A stretch of DNA of 64,000 nt from Kryptolebias marmoratus (Eukaryota > Chordata > Actinopteri > Cyprinodontiformes > Rivulidae), in NCBI RefSeq assembly GCF_001649575.2, contig NC_051444.1, positions 26,498,563 through 26,562,562 on the forward strand, read 5' to 3'. The notes beneath the pieces are model-generated. The model was not told the DNA's origin. It was given only the letters and a program-made list of their open reading frames with translations, and ran no database searches. The position numbers and the translations under genes were made by a program. Below, piece by piece: positions 21,901-32,935 of the stretch. Position 1 is the first letter of the stretch. Every line of letters starts with the position of its first letter.

Positions 21901-23070
21901 AGTTATCAAAATACACCACCACCAGTTTTTAGCGTGAAATAACTGACTCTAGAAATTAGCTACAATATACAAGTCAGATAAACTAATGCCTTTTGGATGA
22001 AAGTCTTGTTACAACATATTTATCCTTCTAAACTTCTAACACAGAGAAACTTTGCGAGTCTTTGTATCTGTGAAAAGAAAAGTACCCTGATAATCACAGG
22101 AAAAAGTCATTTTCAGAACTGTCCAAAAAGTTATCAGTTGTGTGGTAAATTCCAAAACTTTATTCTGCAATGGATTTTTCCTGTCCATCATAATTAAATT
22201 GTGACACATGTTGCACAATATTTTGTCAGGTAAAATATCCAGTGCAGAAATCTCTGAAACTGATATGGCACTGCAATGGTGATGATACAAATCTTTAGCA
22301 GGGAAAGTCAGAGACACAGGATACCCAAACATGACTGCGATGCACACATCCAAACACGCACACAAGTTGAACACAGCTACTTGAAGAAATACAGTGGAAA
22401 CTCCATCCCTGCTGTTGTTGTTACTGCCTTTTGCAGTTACTATGGCAACTAATACACAAACAGAGGCATCTTGCCTTGTATTTTCTCTTTCACACATTTC
22501 TGAACCCCCAGCCTTCTTTTAATCTCTTCCTCACATCACAGACATGCGCACCATAAAAGTTGCACCTACACACACACACACACACACTGGTGTTGAATGA
22601 CAGCACTCCTCTGACCTCGGCGGCACTTGGAACCCGTTCATGCGAGAGGCAGCTGGAGGTGTTGAAGCCTGAATATCCGCTACAGAGCTGACAGTGTTGC
22701 CAGTCCTTCACCTCATTGCTCCGTTCCTCATTCTTCTTCTTACATTCCACTTGGAGCAGAGGCATTCATCTAATCAATTTCACTCAACTTATATCCGTGC
22801 GCACATTCATGCCCCTTTACAATTTTTACAGCTGCTGCCACGTCTCAGTGACTTCCAGTTTGACACTATCGTTTTGTTGATGCAGCCATCTTAAGCCTTT
22901 GAAACAATCATTCTGAGAGAGATTGCAAACTTAGCCATTTCAGGAAATCAAAAACTTTCCTTTGTGAGTTCCAGCCAAAATATCTGTCATACATGATGAT
23001 CTAATTTTGATATTAGTGAAGGACAAATGGGTGTAAAAGAAAAAAAAAAACAACAACAAAACAAAAACAA
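21901..23070. other. Unannotated stretch with a (CA)n run
   Basis: A perfect (AC)10 microsatellite lies at 22568-22587. Minus-strand frames of 153 and 91 codons (22036-22497, 22490-22765) contain poly-Val/Cys from that run and have no recognisable domain. Not supported as genes. Confidence 0.4.
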
Positions 23071-23075
23071 CACTG

Positions 23076-23490
23076 TTGTCATAAGGCGTGGAGACAGAGG
23101 TGAACCCAGAGCGCAGACTCATGTTTTTAAAATAAAACTAATTTATTAAAGTAAAATATAACCAAAACAAAAGGCTGACGTGGCAGCAGAAACTAACAAT
23201 AACAAAATCCAGAACGAAGGCAAGGCAAGGCAAGGCAAGGCAAGGCAATGAACAAAGAGACAACAAGCATGACAAAACGGAATGACCCAGTGATAAGTGA
23301 CAAAACAGAGACCGGTTATAAAGACAGAGGGAAGATGATTATGGGATGCAGCTATGGACTGAACGAGGAGCAGGTGAGGTGGGCGTGGCAGGCATGGGTG
23401 GAAAAATACTGGGGATGGTGACGAGGCATGAAATCCAAAACAGCATGAACAAGAAACAAACAAAGAACCAAAACCCCAAAACACTTACAT
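23076..23490 (-). mobile_element. LTR-like repeat, reverse copy of an inverted pair
   Basis: On the minus strand it begins 'tgtcatgaatgtaagtg' and ends near 'cgccttatgaca'. It contains 'gcctgccacgccc', 'taataaatta' near its end and 'gagtctgcgctctgggttca'. The homologous plus-strand copy is at 23570-24045. TG...CA-like ends and the late AATAAA suggest a solo LTR or other non-autonomous LTR element. I could not find a perfect 5 bp flank. A (GGCAA)6 run (23219-23248) lies inside. Confidence 0.6.
23219..23248. repeat. (GGCAA)6 short tandem repeat
   Basis: Six consecutive perfect pentamers lie within the LTR-like copy; the sister copy at 23.6-24.0 kb lacks them. Confidence 0.95.
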
Positions 23491-23569
23491 TCATGACAAA
23501 TGTAGCAAAACGCATAAGATTTCTTTCAGAGATTTAAAATGAATAAATTGCCATTAGGCATATTGTTAT

Positions 23570-24045
23570 GTATATTTATTGAAACTCTCCATCATCTGCT
23601 GTGGGGATTTGGGTTTTTGTGTTTCGGTTTATTGTTTTTGTTATTATCTTGTTTCTGTTTGAGTTATTGTTCAGTTTAGTTTTTCCTGTTCTTGTTTGCT
23701 GTCATCATTCACTCCTCCCCAGTCACTCTTTTGTGTTTCTGCCACGCCCATCTACACCTGCCTCAAGTTTTGATAATTGCTTCACTTGTGCCCACTTTAC
23801 AATCACCTCCTGTTAAAAACCCGGTCATCTCTTCCACACTTCGCTGGATCATTGCCCTTGGTACCTTGTTGTCTTGTTCTTGCGCCATGTATGACCACAT
23901 CCTGGATTTTGTTATGTTTAGTTTTGCTGCCTCGTCAGCCGTTTGTTTTTTGTTTATCTTAATTTGTTAATAAATCTAGTTTCCTTTTCAAAGATGAGTC
24001 TGCACTCTGGGTTCGCCTCCATCTCCCCCCTTCCCAACATCTGCC
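23570..24045 (+). mobile_element. LTR-like repeat, forward copy of an inverted pair
   Basis: Matches the reverse copy in order: 'ctgccacgccc', 'gctggatcattgcc', 'tcctggattttgttatg', 'gcctcgtcagcc', 'ttaataaatctagttt' and 'gagtctgcactctgggttcg'. It starts near 'tgttatgta'. About 80 bp separate it from its inverted partner. Several overlapping frames of 61-92 codons inside are not genes. Confidence 0.6.
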
Positions 24046-24959
24046 TAAAACAAGCCAAATGGAGCAGTAAAATTAAATGTTGATACACATTATAATAAAG
24101 CATTAAATTGTAAAACTTGATTGAAGTTAGTTTAATAATTTAAAAAATATTAAACTCCTGAGATAAAACTCCTTGTTTTTTTTTTCTTGTTGCAAGTGTC
24201 ACAAAGTAGCAAACTTCTCCCAGAGACTGACTTTGCTCTCTCCTTCTTTTTCTTTGCCTTGTTTTTCTTTGTCAGCATGTCAGGATAATGAGGGTAAAAG
24301 AAATGCAGCATTTGGGCTGCAGCAAGGGACGGTGAGCTCCTTGTCTGCATGAATATTCAGTCCTGCATATGGTGCACGGCATACGGATCTGCATCCACTT
24401 AAAGGCACTAATTAGGATGCTTGATTTGAAAAGAAGTGGCTGCGGTTGCTGTCAAAGAGCATCTTGTGCATAGCTACTTGCTTTTCTTATCTGGAGTGGA
24501 GTCTGGAGGGCGAGAACAGGAGAAGGTGGGTCTCTGGAAGTTGATAAAGAATGGACAAGCCTGTAACAAAACACAGACGCGTTTTTGTTTGGGAAAGGGA
24601 AAGAATGACATGTCCACTCTTGCCAAGGATCACAAGTGACTCTTTTAAAAAAGTTTTTTTTTGTTTGTTTGTTTTTTTAGTTTGTGACAAAAGTTAATAT
24701 TTACCTCTATATAACAAGACAGATTTTTAAGGGACTATATAGACATTTTGGGAACTATGGTAACTTTGAAACCCAACATCCAAAATGACAAAGAAACAAC
24801 TTGTAACCCAGTGTTCCAACATTCAGAGGATGACTCTGCTAAAAGGTCACAGGGGATACATTATAATCCTCACCATCTGAGTATGGATACCAAGCCCTAT
24901 TGAAAAGAGTGAAGCTTATGACTAAATTAGACAACAATGTTGTGCAATGTTGTGATAAT
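24046..24959. other. Unannotated stretch with a possible conserved non-coding patch
   Basis: At about 24350-24430 the sequence is less repetitive and carries 'cactaattaggatgcttgat', which contains homeodomain-type sites. This is only suggestive. The part from about 24780 may belong to the start of the LINE that follows. Confidence 0.35.
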
Positions 24960-26575
24960 GTACCTTCTGAAAGTTTGCTAGAAGATGTGAGTGTAATCAA
25001 GAAACTAGAAACTGTTTTTGCATCCAAAATCATCTAGTATACACAATCATTACAGTGGTCCTTGAGATTCTTGCCTATAGGATGAAGACCACAAGCCATA
25101 AGAAGCATTTGACCCCTATAGAAGTGGAGGTTAGAAGCTAAGATCAAGGCTGAATGAAGAGAAATTAGCTAGCAGCCAAAGCAACAGAATGGTGAAACAA
25201 AGAAAGATCCACTGAAGAAATACTGCAACTTGTGCATACCTGAGGCACCAGATACTGACAAACAACACCTCATAGCTCTGGCTATCCGCCTGAACAGATA
25301 CACTTGAGAAGCAGAAGCCAGAAGAATAAACAGGATGTTCTCCACCACATCATTCAAAGATGTACTCTCAGTGGCAGGGGAATAACATTAGAGTACATCC
25401 ACCCAAGGCTGAAATTGAGCAATACTGGAGAATCATTTGAGAGAAGAAGGCATCACATAACAATGATGCCCCATGGCTGCAAGAACTAAGAGCTAACAAC
25501 ATTAATCTCCCAGAACAAGAACCAGTATCAATCATAGTGGCAGATATCCAAGACAGGATTTCAGGCAGGAAGAGCTGGACTGCAACGGGGCCTGACATGA
25601 TCCACACCTATTGGCTATGGAAACTGACTGCTCTGCATGAATACCTACCAGCACAAATGAACCATCTACTGATGGAAGGGACCCACCCTGAGTGGTTGAC
25701 CCAAGGCTGGACAGTCCTGATCATGAAAGACCCCCAGAAAGGGCAATTCCATCCATCTTCAAGCCCACCACCTGTCTCTGTTGAATATGGAAGTCAGGCA
25801 TCATAGTGGTTAAGATAAATAGGCACAACACATGACGGATGCACAAAAAGAAATTGGCTCCAACACCAAAGGAGGCAAGCATCAGCTACTGGTCAACAGA
25901 ACAGCTGTAAGACCAGACACACAAACTTGTTAACTGCCTGGATTGACTACAGGAATTCCTATGACTTAATGCCCCACACATGGATACTGGGGTGCTTGAA
26001 ACTGCACATCAACAAGAGCCTTCATTAAAAACTCAATGAAAATGTTGAAGACAACTCAATGCCAATTCAAAGCCAATTGCGCAAGTTAGCATTAAATGCA
26101 TGAACCAAGGTGATGCTCTGTCCCCACTGCTGTTCTGCATGGGCCTGAATCCTCTCACCAATTCACTGCAAAGAGTGGCTACAGATACCGGTTCCAAAGT
26201 GGAACTGTCATCAATCAGTCACCTTCTCTACATGAATGACATTAAGCTGTTTGCCAAAAATGAGTCAGACATCACCCTAAGTCCAGCACCCTGAGACTGT
26301 ACACTAAGTGAAAGCAGGGATGCAAAGGAATAGTGAGCATCAGATTCACTGTACGGGATGAAACAGCTAAGTTCCTAGAGTACATCAGGAAACAGCCCCC
26401 CCAATGATGATCTGCTAAGTGAATGTCTCAGGCAGCAGAAACCCAATGTGGAAGAGGAGAAAGAGGAACCCTCATTGAAAGATAAGTCCCTGCAAGGCAG
26501 GTACCACCATCAGATTAAGGAAGTGGCTATTATCAACAAATCCTACCAATGGCTAGAGAGAAAACACTATATACC
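24960..26575 (+). pseudogene. Broken LINE reverse transcriptase (R4/Dong/Rex6-like)
   Basis: Pieces of one polyprotein occur in order in shifting plus-strand frames. They are an N-terminal 'VLEILAYRMKTTSHKK' (about 25055), a basic linker and 'YTREAEARRINRMFST'-type segment (about 25300), 'PPKAEIEQYW' (about 25405), and the finger region 'SWTATGPDMIHTYWLWKL' with 'HLLMEGTHPEWLTQGWTVLI' (25575-25730). Next come 'QGDALSPLLFCMGLNPLTNS' (about 26108) and 'SHLLYMNDIKLFAKNESD' (about 26217), then C-terminal 'SECLRQQKPNVEEEKEEP' and 'SYQWLE' (26420-26560). The active-site YMDD reads YMND. Segments between the palm and the C-terminal part are deleted, and stops and frameshifts are many. I recognise this family as a fish non-LTR retrotransposon with a restriction-like endonuclease. 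The clade name is less sure than the RT call. Confidence 0.82.
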
Positions 26576-28288
26576 CTGCTTGTGTTTTTAGGCAAGCATT
26601 CTTTTAGAAGCTTAATGCCTGACTTTAATAGATTTGTTTGTTTTTTTATTATTATTATTTTTTGTCTTATTATCCAGGATTTTTTATAAAACATCTAAGA
26701 CTTTAGCCGTGTTAACTTTTTTAAACACATGATTAAAGATTAGCAAAGATCAAAATGAGATAAAACAAGCCAGACAAAATGGTCCCATTATTATTGTGGT
26801 ATCTAACACACAAATCAGCAATGAGCTTATGGGAAGTAGGCTGGCAATGTCATTGTTTCCCACAATCTTTTGTTTGTTAAGTAAACACAGATACAGCCAT
26901 ATCAAAAGTTTTAATAATTCTCCACTTTAGAAAACTCACCAAATTGCTGTTTGCATATGGATAAGATGTGCAAACTCAGTAGAAAAAGATTGTTTTGTTA
27001 AATATCCAAGTTCATGCAGACAAGGATTTGTTTTAATGTCAGTCAGTCACCTACAGAAACTAAAAAATAGGTTACATTTATTGTCTGGATTTGGTTGATT
27101 GGTAAATTGCTTATGGTAAAACGTGAACGTAAATCTTTTTTTCCAGATTGTGTTTTCCATTTGTTTGTTTTTAAATAAAACAATAAAAAGTATAATTTAC
27201 CAGTCCACAGATTGATGGGCTGTTAGATGTTTGGGTATTTTCTGACAGTTTGATTACATATAGACAATACCTCAAACATTTAGCGTTGACATTGAAGCTT
27301 TGCTAAAATTAAAGAAGCAACAATTCGGGAATAGTTTATCCTAAAAATCTGTCTCATTATTTTGTCGGCTTATCACTGAGCTTTGTTGGACATCTTCTGA
27401 GTCAGTTTGTAAATCACTAAAGGAGGAGCAGCTATGCTCACACAGCTAATGTCCTTCTGCACCTAACAAAATTAAAGTTTAAACCATGCTGACATTCCAA
27501 ATACATATACAAATTTTTTAATCCAGGTAAACAAAGCAATGACTGTCCTGCTTACAGGATCGAGAGGCCCGTTGAGAAATGTAAAACCATTTAATTGAGG
27601 CATTTGATTTAGGCTGATGATCAATGTGTCCATATAGGTGATTAATGGATTCACTTCAAATTGAGAGCGCTTACATCGCAAAACAAAGAGCCTCTCAGTT
27701 TGAAAGCCTTTACTGTGATTATGTAATGGGAGTGCTGTTGGTACAAAACCCTTCTCTGGTCTGTGGATTTTGAAGATATAAGAGCTTTGCGCTTAATCCA
27801 GTTTGAAAAGTGCTGTATGTAAAGCCAGGAGGATGATGAAGTGGCTACTCAAAAACGCTAAAACGTCCATTTCAATTCTGGAATAGTGTATAAATGCTTT
27901 AGAAGTCATTTCTTTAATCCTAAATTGTTTGTCTTTTATACATTTAACTTTTTAATATACGTTTTCAAATGGTGACTGATTGAAGTCACGAAAAAAAAAA
28001 AACAGCTTTACTAACTCAAATTTTACAAAAGATAGTTATAGCTTTGATATATTTATTTTGCCTTTTTTTAATTTGTGTGTGTTTCTTTCTCCATAACCTG
28101 AACGACTGCCTCTTCAGCAATGTTTGCTTGTTTTGTTTATTGTGAAACTGTAAAATCTTTTAGATGGTTTCAAAAAAGGTCAGATTCATTCGATTACATC
28201 CACATATTAACAAATTCTGTTTTATAGCAAATTTCAAAATTCTGTCCACATTTTCTATATCACATAAATAATAGAGCCTTATGTAAAT
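26576..28288. other. Unannotated AT-rich stretch
   Basis: No gene, splice-flanked exon or repeat family recognised. Confidence 0.4.
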
Positions 28289-28296
28289 GTAAGACT

Positions 28297-29640
28297 AAGA
28301 CTGAGTGATATATTGAGTGTATTTGAGATATCAAAAATATCTCTTGCAATAATAAAAATGACTATATCGTGAATATCGAATATAAATTTTAACAACTTTT
28401 TTTCTGGCCAACTGCAACTAATTCACTAGGAGCTTAGCTTTTCCCAGCTTCTACAAATGCATCATAGCTCATTCCCTCTCCATCCTGAAAACCCTAACAA
28501 TTTCCCTCTTCTTATCTAAAACTGCAGTGGTTTCTTTCTGTGTTTAGCAAGGGAACTAGCAGTTATGGAGTGTTCAGATGGTAAATGAGAAATGTGGTTT
28601 CTGAAGAAAAACAGCACTGGATCTTTATTCTGTCAGTGGCTTGGATATAACAAGGAAGAATTTGAACAAACACAGCCTAATTACTGGAATTGGCTTGTTT
28701 TTTTCACATGAAGGCATCTTGGGGTTACTGCGTTAGAAAGTTTATAGAAGTCAGCTCATAGCCATCAGAAAGTGACTATTTACATGAGGGGAGTCTCAGA
28801 GAAAGCTCAAGTGGCCGTGTGTGCGCTACATGATGATTCACAGACTTATGGCTAACATGTAGCCACGCTAATATATAACTGATCGAACAACTTTGATTGA
28901 ACTTTGATGGACTTTTTTGGTCAAAGGATGGGTGGACTTGATCATTAAATGCCATCATCAAATAGAACATTTTGCTTTTCTAACAGCTTTATTTTGTTTC
29001 CTATGCTACCATCTTGTAGCCTGTTGGAATATATTTGAAGCAGTGGTCATTGTGCTTTCATATTGTTCATTTTAATAAACTCCTGGTCAGAATGTGATGT
29101 ATTTATTTTAAACCTAAGTAGCCTATAATGACTGTGTCCTCTATGTGACACTAGTAACTGTTCTAAATCTGGTCATTTACCACGATTCTAATGCGCCGGG
29201 TGTTCAGCTTGCTCGTGTGTGTACTGTGTGTGGAATTGGATTCAGTTGCTTTTGTGTTTGATTGTGATTCATGGTTTGTTCTGGTCTGCTTTCATCAAAT
29301 GGTGCCAGAGTGCCAGAATGTAAAGGAGTGGGTGGTCAGAAGACACTCATGCTTTGTTCTGCTGTTAGACAACATCCTAATTTTTGTGCTGGAGCTAGAA
29401 GGATTGAAAGTCTGTCCTGCTGTTGGGTTATGGGAGAGGACAGTTGTAACATTTGGGGTTTTTTTAGCCCAGTGAGGGAACGGGGATTAGAGGATCAATG
29501 TTTGTGAGTCAAATTCACCACTGTGTTCCGTTATGGTGTTGAATTAAATGATAATGCAGTGATGAAAAGAGAATTAAACACTACCATAACGTTTAAAAAG
29601 TTTGCAATATTATTTTTTTGGTCATATTGCCCAGCTCTAA
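28297..29640. mobile_element. hAT-like non-autonomous element, about 1.34 kb
   Basis: The left end reads 'aagactgagtgatatattg' and the right end 'gtcatattgcccagctctaa', imperfect inverted repeats of the common 'ggctgggcgatatg' terminus. The flanks are 'gtaagact' (28289-28296) and 'gttagact' (29641-29648), an 8 bp duplication with one mismatch. The interior has frames of up to 94 codons (29191-29475), none resembling a hAT transposase. It is most likely a non-autonomous copy with captured or diverged filler. Confidence 0.7.
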
Positions 29641-29648
29641 GTTAGACT

Positions 29649-31245
29649 ACAATTAAAAACAAAAATAAAAATGGTGTCAAATCATTCACCAGTTTGGCTG
29701 GTAGTTGCTTTAGCATTTGCGTTTAGCATTTAAGATTTTTTTGGACATTACTTTGCTGAGTATATACAGCTGTTACAGTTATTAAAATGTTAGAACACTG
29801 CATAAATCAAATCAAATATCCTAAATTAGCTGTTGAAATGACTGAACAGTATTTACACACAGGTAGAAAATAAAACTTTTAATCAATTTATTCGACCTCT
29901 TTGTTGTGACAGTGTTTCTGCAAGTACACCATGAGGAATAAAGTTTAGGTTATTTGCCAAAATAAGGCCTACACCATCTTGTGCGTGCCTGTTCCGTCAC
30001 AAAATCCTGGGAAGTGGACACTTCAGCTGCAGATTAATTGAACGATGAGCATGTCTGAAAATGCTTCCATTTCTTTCAAGTCTCTGCTTCTATAATCCTC
30101 CACAGATGTCCTCTTCCTCATGATCTACAGCTTCTTCTTGTTGTGGTCTGATTCTCTGAATTTTAGATCCACATAGAGGGATATTTATGAGCTGGATTTA
30201 TGTAAACCATGATATGCTATAAGGTCCTTCCCCTCCTAAGAGTTTCAAACCTGTTAGGTGCAAAAAAGCTGCATTTATATGGCAAAAGCATATGTTTAAA
30301 CCTGAAAGTGTCTCACGGAACTATGTTTATTGGTGGAGCATTGCGCTGACAGTCTTTAATAAGAACCCCAGCAGTGCCATGCAGCATAAGGGAAACAAAG
30401 GCTCCTGAAACTCACTAATGAACAGAAGAAACAAGAATATTATTATTACTTCCATTCATCATTTGCTGTTCTTTTTTTTCTACACACACTCAATCTAATT
30501 GTGTTTCTTTCATTTCTTTTAAATCTCTGTATCCATTAATCTTTCTGCTTCTCTGCCATGGACAGCTTTCTCTTTTGCCTTCTCTTGTCAGACAGCACAG
30601 ATTTTGGTAAAGCCAGTTTGAGTAGGTGTTGTTGACAGAATTGGGATGCCCCCTCCCAGAGGGTTAGCAGAGTGTCAAGCTGCGACACCGAGACTAAAGA
30701 GGGCTTTAGGTCGTGTATTAGAGAGCCTATATAGATGCACGCACACACACACACACAGAGCACATATTTGTCCCATATGCTCATCACTATTCATCGCCAC
30801 TTATCTGCATGTCCTCTTAAGGTGATGGGAGGTTGAGACACAAGAAGAAAAATGGGAACAAAGAAAACAAAGAGTTTATTTAAATTTTAAAGTCAGGGAG
30901 CTTGTATTGATTCCTCCGTTTGGTGATTTTAACCAAACCAGAATGTTAAAGAGCTATATTAAAAACTACTTATAGCTGCAAAAGCCTGTTCCGCTGTCCC
31001 AAATGATTTCTTTAAAGTTGATGCATTTAAAAAAAAGAGAATGAAACAAGTCAGTGTTGTTTCAACTACCAGCACTCTAGTATCATGTTTCTTATACAAG
31101 TACCGTTCAAATTGAATCTCTGAATTAAACTGAAAAGATTTATAATTTTAAATATAATTCATCACCAGTTTCATGTTCGTTCTATTACCCATATTACTTA
31201 TTTTTACATACTTTCACAATAAATATTACAAGCTTATATTGGGCC
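29649..31245. other. Unannotated stretch
   Basis: A short (CA)n run lies at about 30739-30756. An 83-codon minus-strand frame overlaps it without a motif. The segment 31050-31098 is repeated at 32201-32247. Confidence 0.4.
31051..31098 (+). repeat. Short direct repeat, copy 1
   Basis: The sequence 'agtcagtgttgtttcaacta' 'ccagcactctagtatcatgt' recurs with a few changes at 32201-32247, about 1.15 kb downstream in the same orientation. Confidence 0.85.
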
Positions 31246-31378
31246 CATGGTAGCTCAGTGGTCAGTGCCGTGGTCTTATAACCCCTTGGCTGCTGACTTG
31301 AGCCCAGATTGCATCAGGAAGGGCATTTGCTCGCTGCGGCGAAGGAAGGGAGCAGCTGAAAGAACAAACACCAGTATT
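31246..31378 (+). repeat. tRNA-derived SINE, shortened
   Basis: Intact A box 'tagctcagtgg', degenerate B box 'acttgagccc', then 'ggaagggcatttgctcgctg' and 'gaagggagcagctgaaag'. A piece of the body between 'gggcat' and 'ttgctcgc' is deleted relative to the 21.4 kb copy. An (AAAT)n tail-like run follows at about 31397-31417. Confidence 0.8.
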
Positions 31379-31419
31379 GTTTTTGTGCATCTCTTCTAAA
31401 TAAATAAATAAATAAACTT

Positions 31420-32854
31420 TCCAGTTCAATATAGTACAAAGATAGCAACAGCTAAAAATGAGAAACACCATTATTATTATTATTTATTATCTTACACTCT
31501 AATTGGTAAATGATGAGACCAGTTGTTGTACCTTTTAAATGAAACTGATTCACTACTTCTGCTTTATGTGTATTATCTGCAGAACTATTAGGGGGCCTTC
31601 TTGAATGCATCTATTGATTAATTTATCTACTTTTCTGAAAAAGATGCAATGCACACACACACCGCTTTTCATACCACATAATAGAGGCAATTTAGTTCTT
31701 TAAACAAGGTCTTCCGTAATAAAGCGTCCTCTCCTGCAGTGCGCTGATGCATGTTTATTCTCCAAGGAATTTCATTACATCCATCCATGTGAAAGGCACA
31801 AATAAATAAATAAACTTATGTCGAGGTGCTGGCATGCTACCAAACACATATCGATACACAACACATATCAATGTGCATTTTAAAAAAAAGTTTTTTAAAA
31901 AGAAACATTTTAAATCTTTCATATTTTTATTGGGCATTTTTACATCTTGGACATAAACCATACATTTGTACTATAATAAGAATAATAAATGCATTAATAT
32001 ATTGATCTATGACCATAGTCAGTCTGGTTCTCAGAATATTGACATTTATGCAGGAATTTCTTTATGTACAAAATAATATTTTATTGGCTGATAAAAAAAA
32101 ACAGTTCTTGCAAGCTAAAAGGAAATGCATCAGTCGCGAGACACATTTTTGCTCTATAAATAAAAAACGATTCAAACCTGCTCCCAGTGGGTACTAAAAG
32201 TCAGTGTTGTTTCAACTACCAGTACTCTGGAATCATGTTTCTCATTCTCATTCTCATCTACCATTGGTGGTACTCAGGAGCTCTTTAGTGGTACTCAGAA
32301 GAAATTTTGGTATCAGCTGTTTACAAGTTCAATTTAAAGCTAATTAACCATTTAAAGCTAAAAAGCAGAGATAGTCAAAAAGGTGAATATAAGCACAATA
32401 CAATCTTGGCTCTAAATAGAAACTGTTTGAAACACTTCTGCAGTGAAGAATATTCCAAGAACCTCTGTGGAAACTGAGTGGATGATGGTCAACTAATGTG
32501 CTTGTGGCTATTTAAGCAGCATCAGTGAAGTCTCTGTAGGACCTGCAGGCAACGAAAATTGCAAAAGTGAGAAGAAATGTGATTCAAGTTATCTCAATTT
32601 TATATTCAGTTGGTGTGAGTCAGAGGAAGAGCCAACATTAGTGTATGTGGTGCTGCTCTCAGCAACAAATGCATGAACCATACCCTTCAACCAGAGGAAA
32701 AAGCAGGTTTAATTTTTTAGGTAGGAATTAGGTGTTCGAGGAGATTTGTCAGTTTGACCGCATATGTCAGATCTCCAAAATGTCTGAAATGTTTTAGTAC
32801 AGTACAAGCCTAAAAAACAATACAACTTGTAAGCTTGTATGGCTATTTGTTTAA
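31420..32854. other. Unannotated stretch
   Basis: Apart from the second short direct repeat at 32201-32247, nothing is recognised. Confidence 0.4.
32201..32247 (+). repeat. Short direct repeat, copy 2
   Basis: Second copy of the block at 31051-31098, starting 'agtcagtgttgtttcaacta'. A 'ctcattctcattctc' run follows. Confidence 0.85.
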
Positions 32855-32935
32855 TATCTATCACAATGGTGGTACTTGGAGAGTTTAGGATTTTCTGAGG
32901 TGCTACTGTTATGAAAGGTTTGAGAACCACTGCTC
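32855..32935. repeat. hAT-type MITE right end
   Basis: Ends 'ggtttgagaaccactg', the complement of the widespread hAT terminus 'cagtggttctcaaacc'. It is preceded by 'aatggtggtacttggagag'. The left terminus was not found, so this is a truncated copy. Confidence 0.55.

Noticed and set aside
22036..22497. 153-codon minus-strand frame as a gene
   Set aside because: No recognised motif. It is flanked by a frame built on a CA microsatellite and overlaps an unrelated plus-strand frame.
23601..23970. Overlapping hydrophobic frames as small membrane proteins
   Set aside because: They come from T-rich LTR-like sequence that has a diverged inverted copy next to it.
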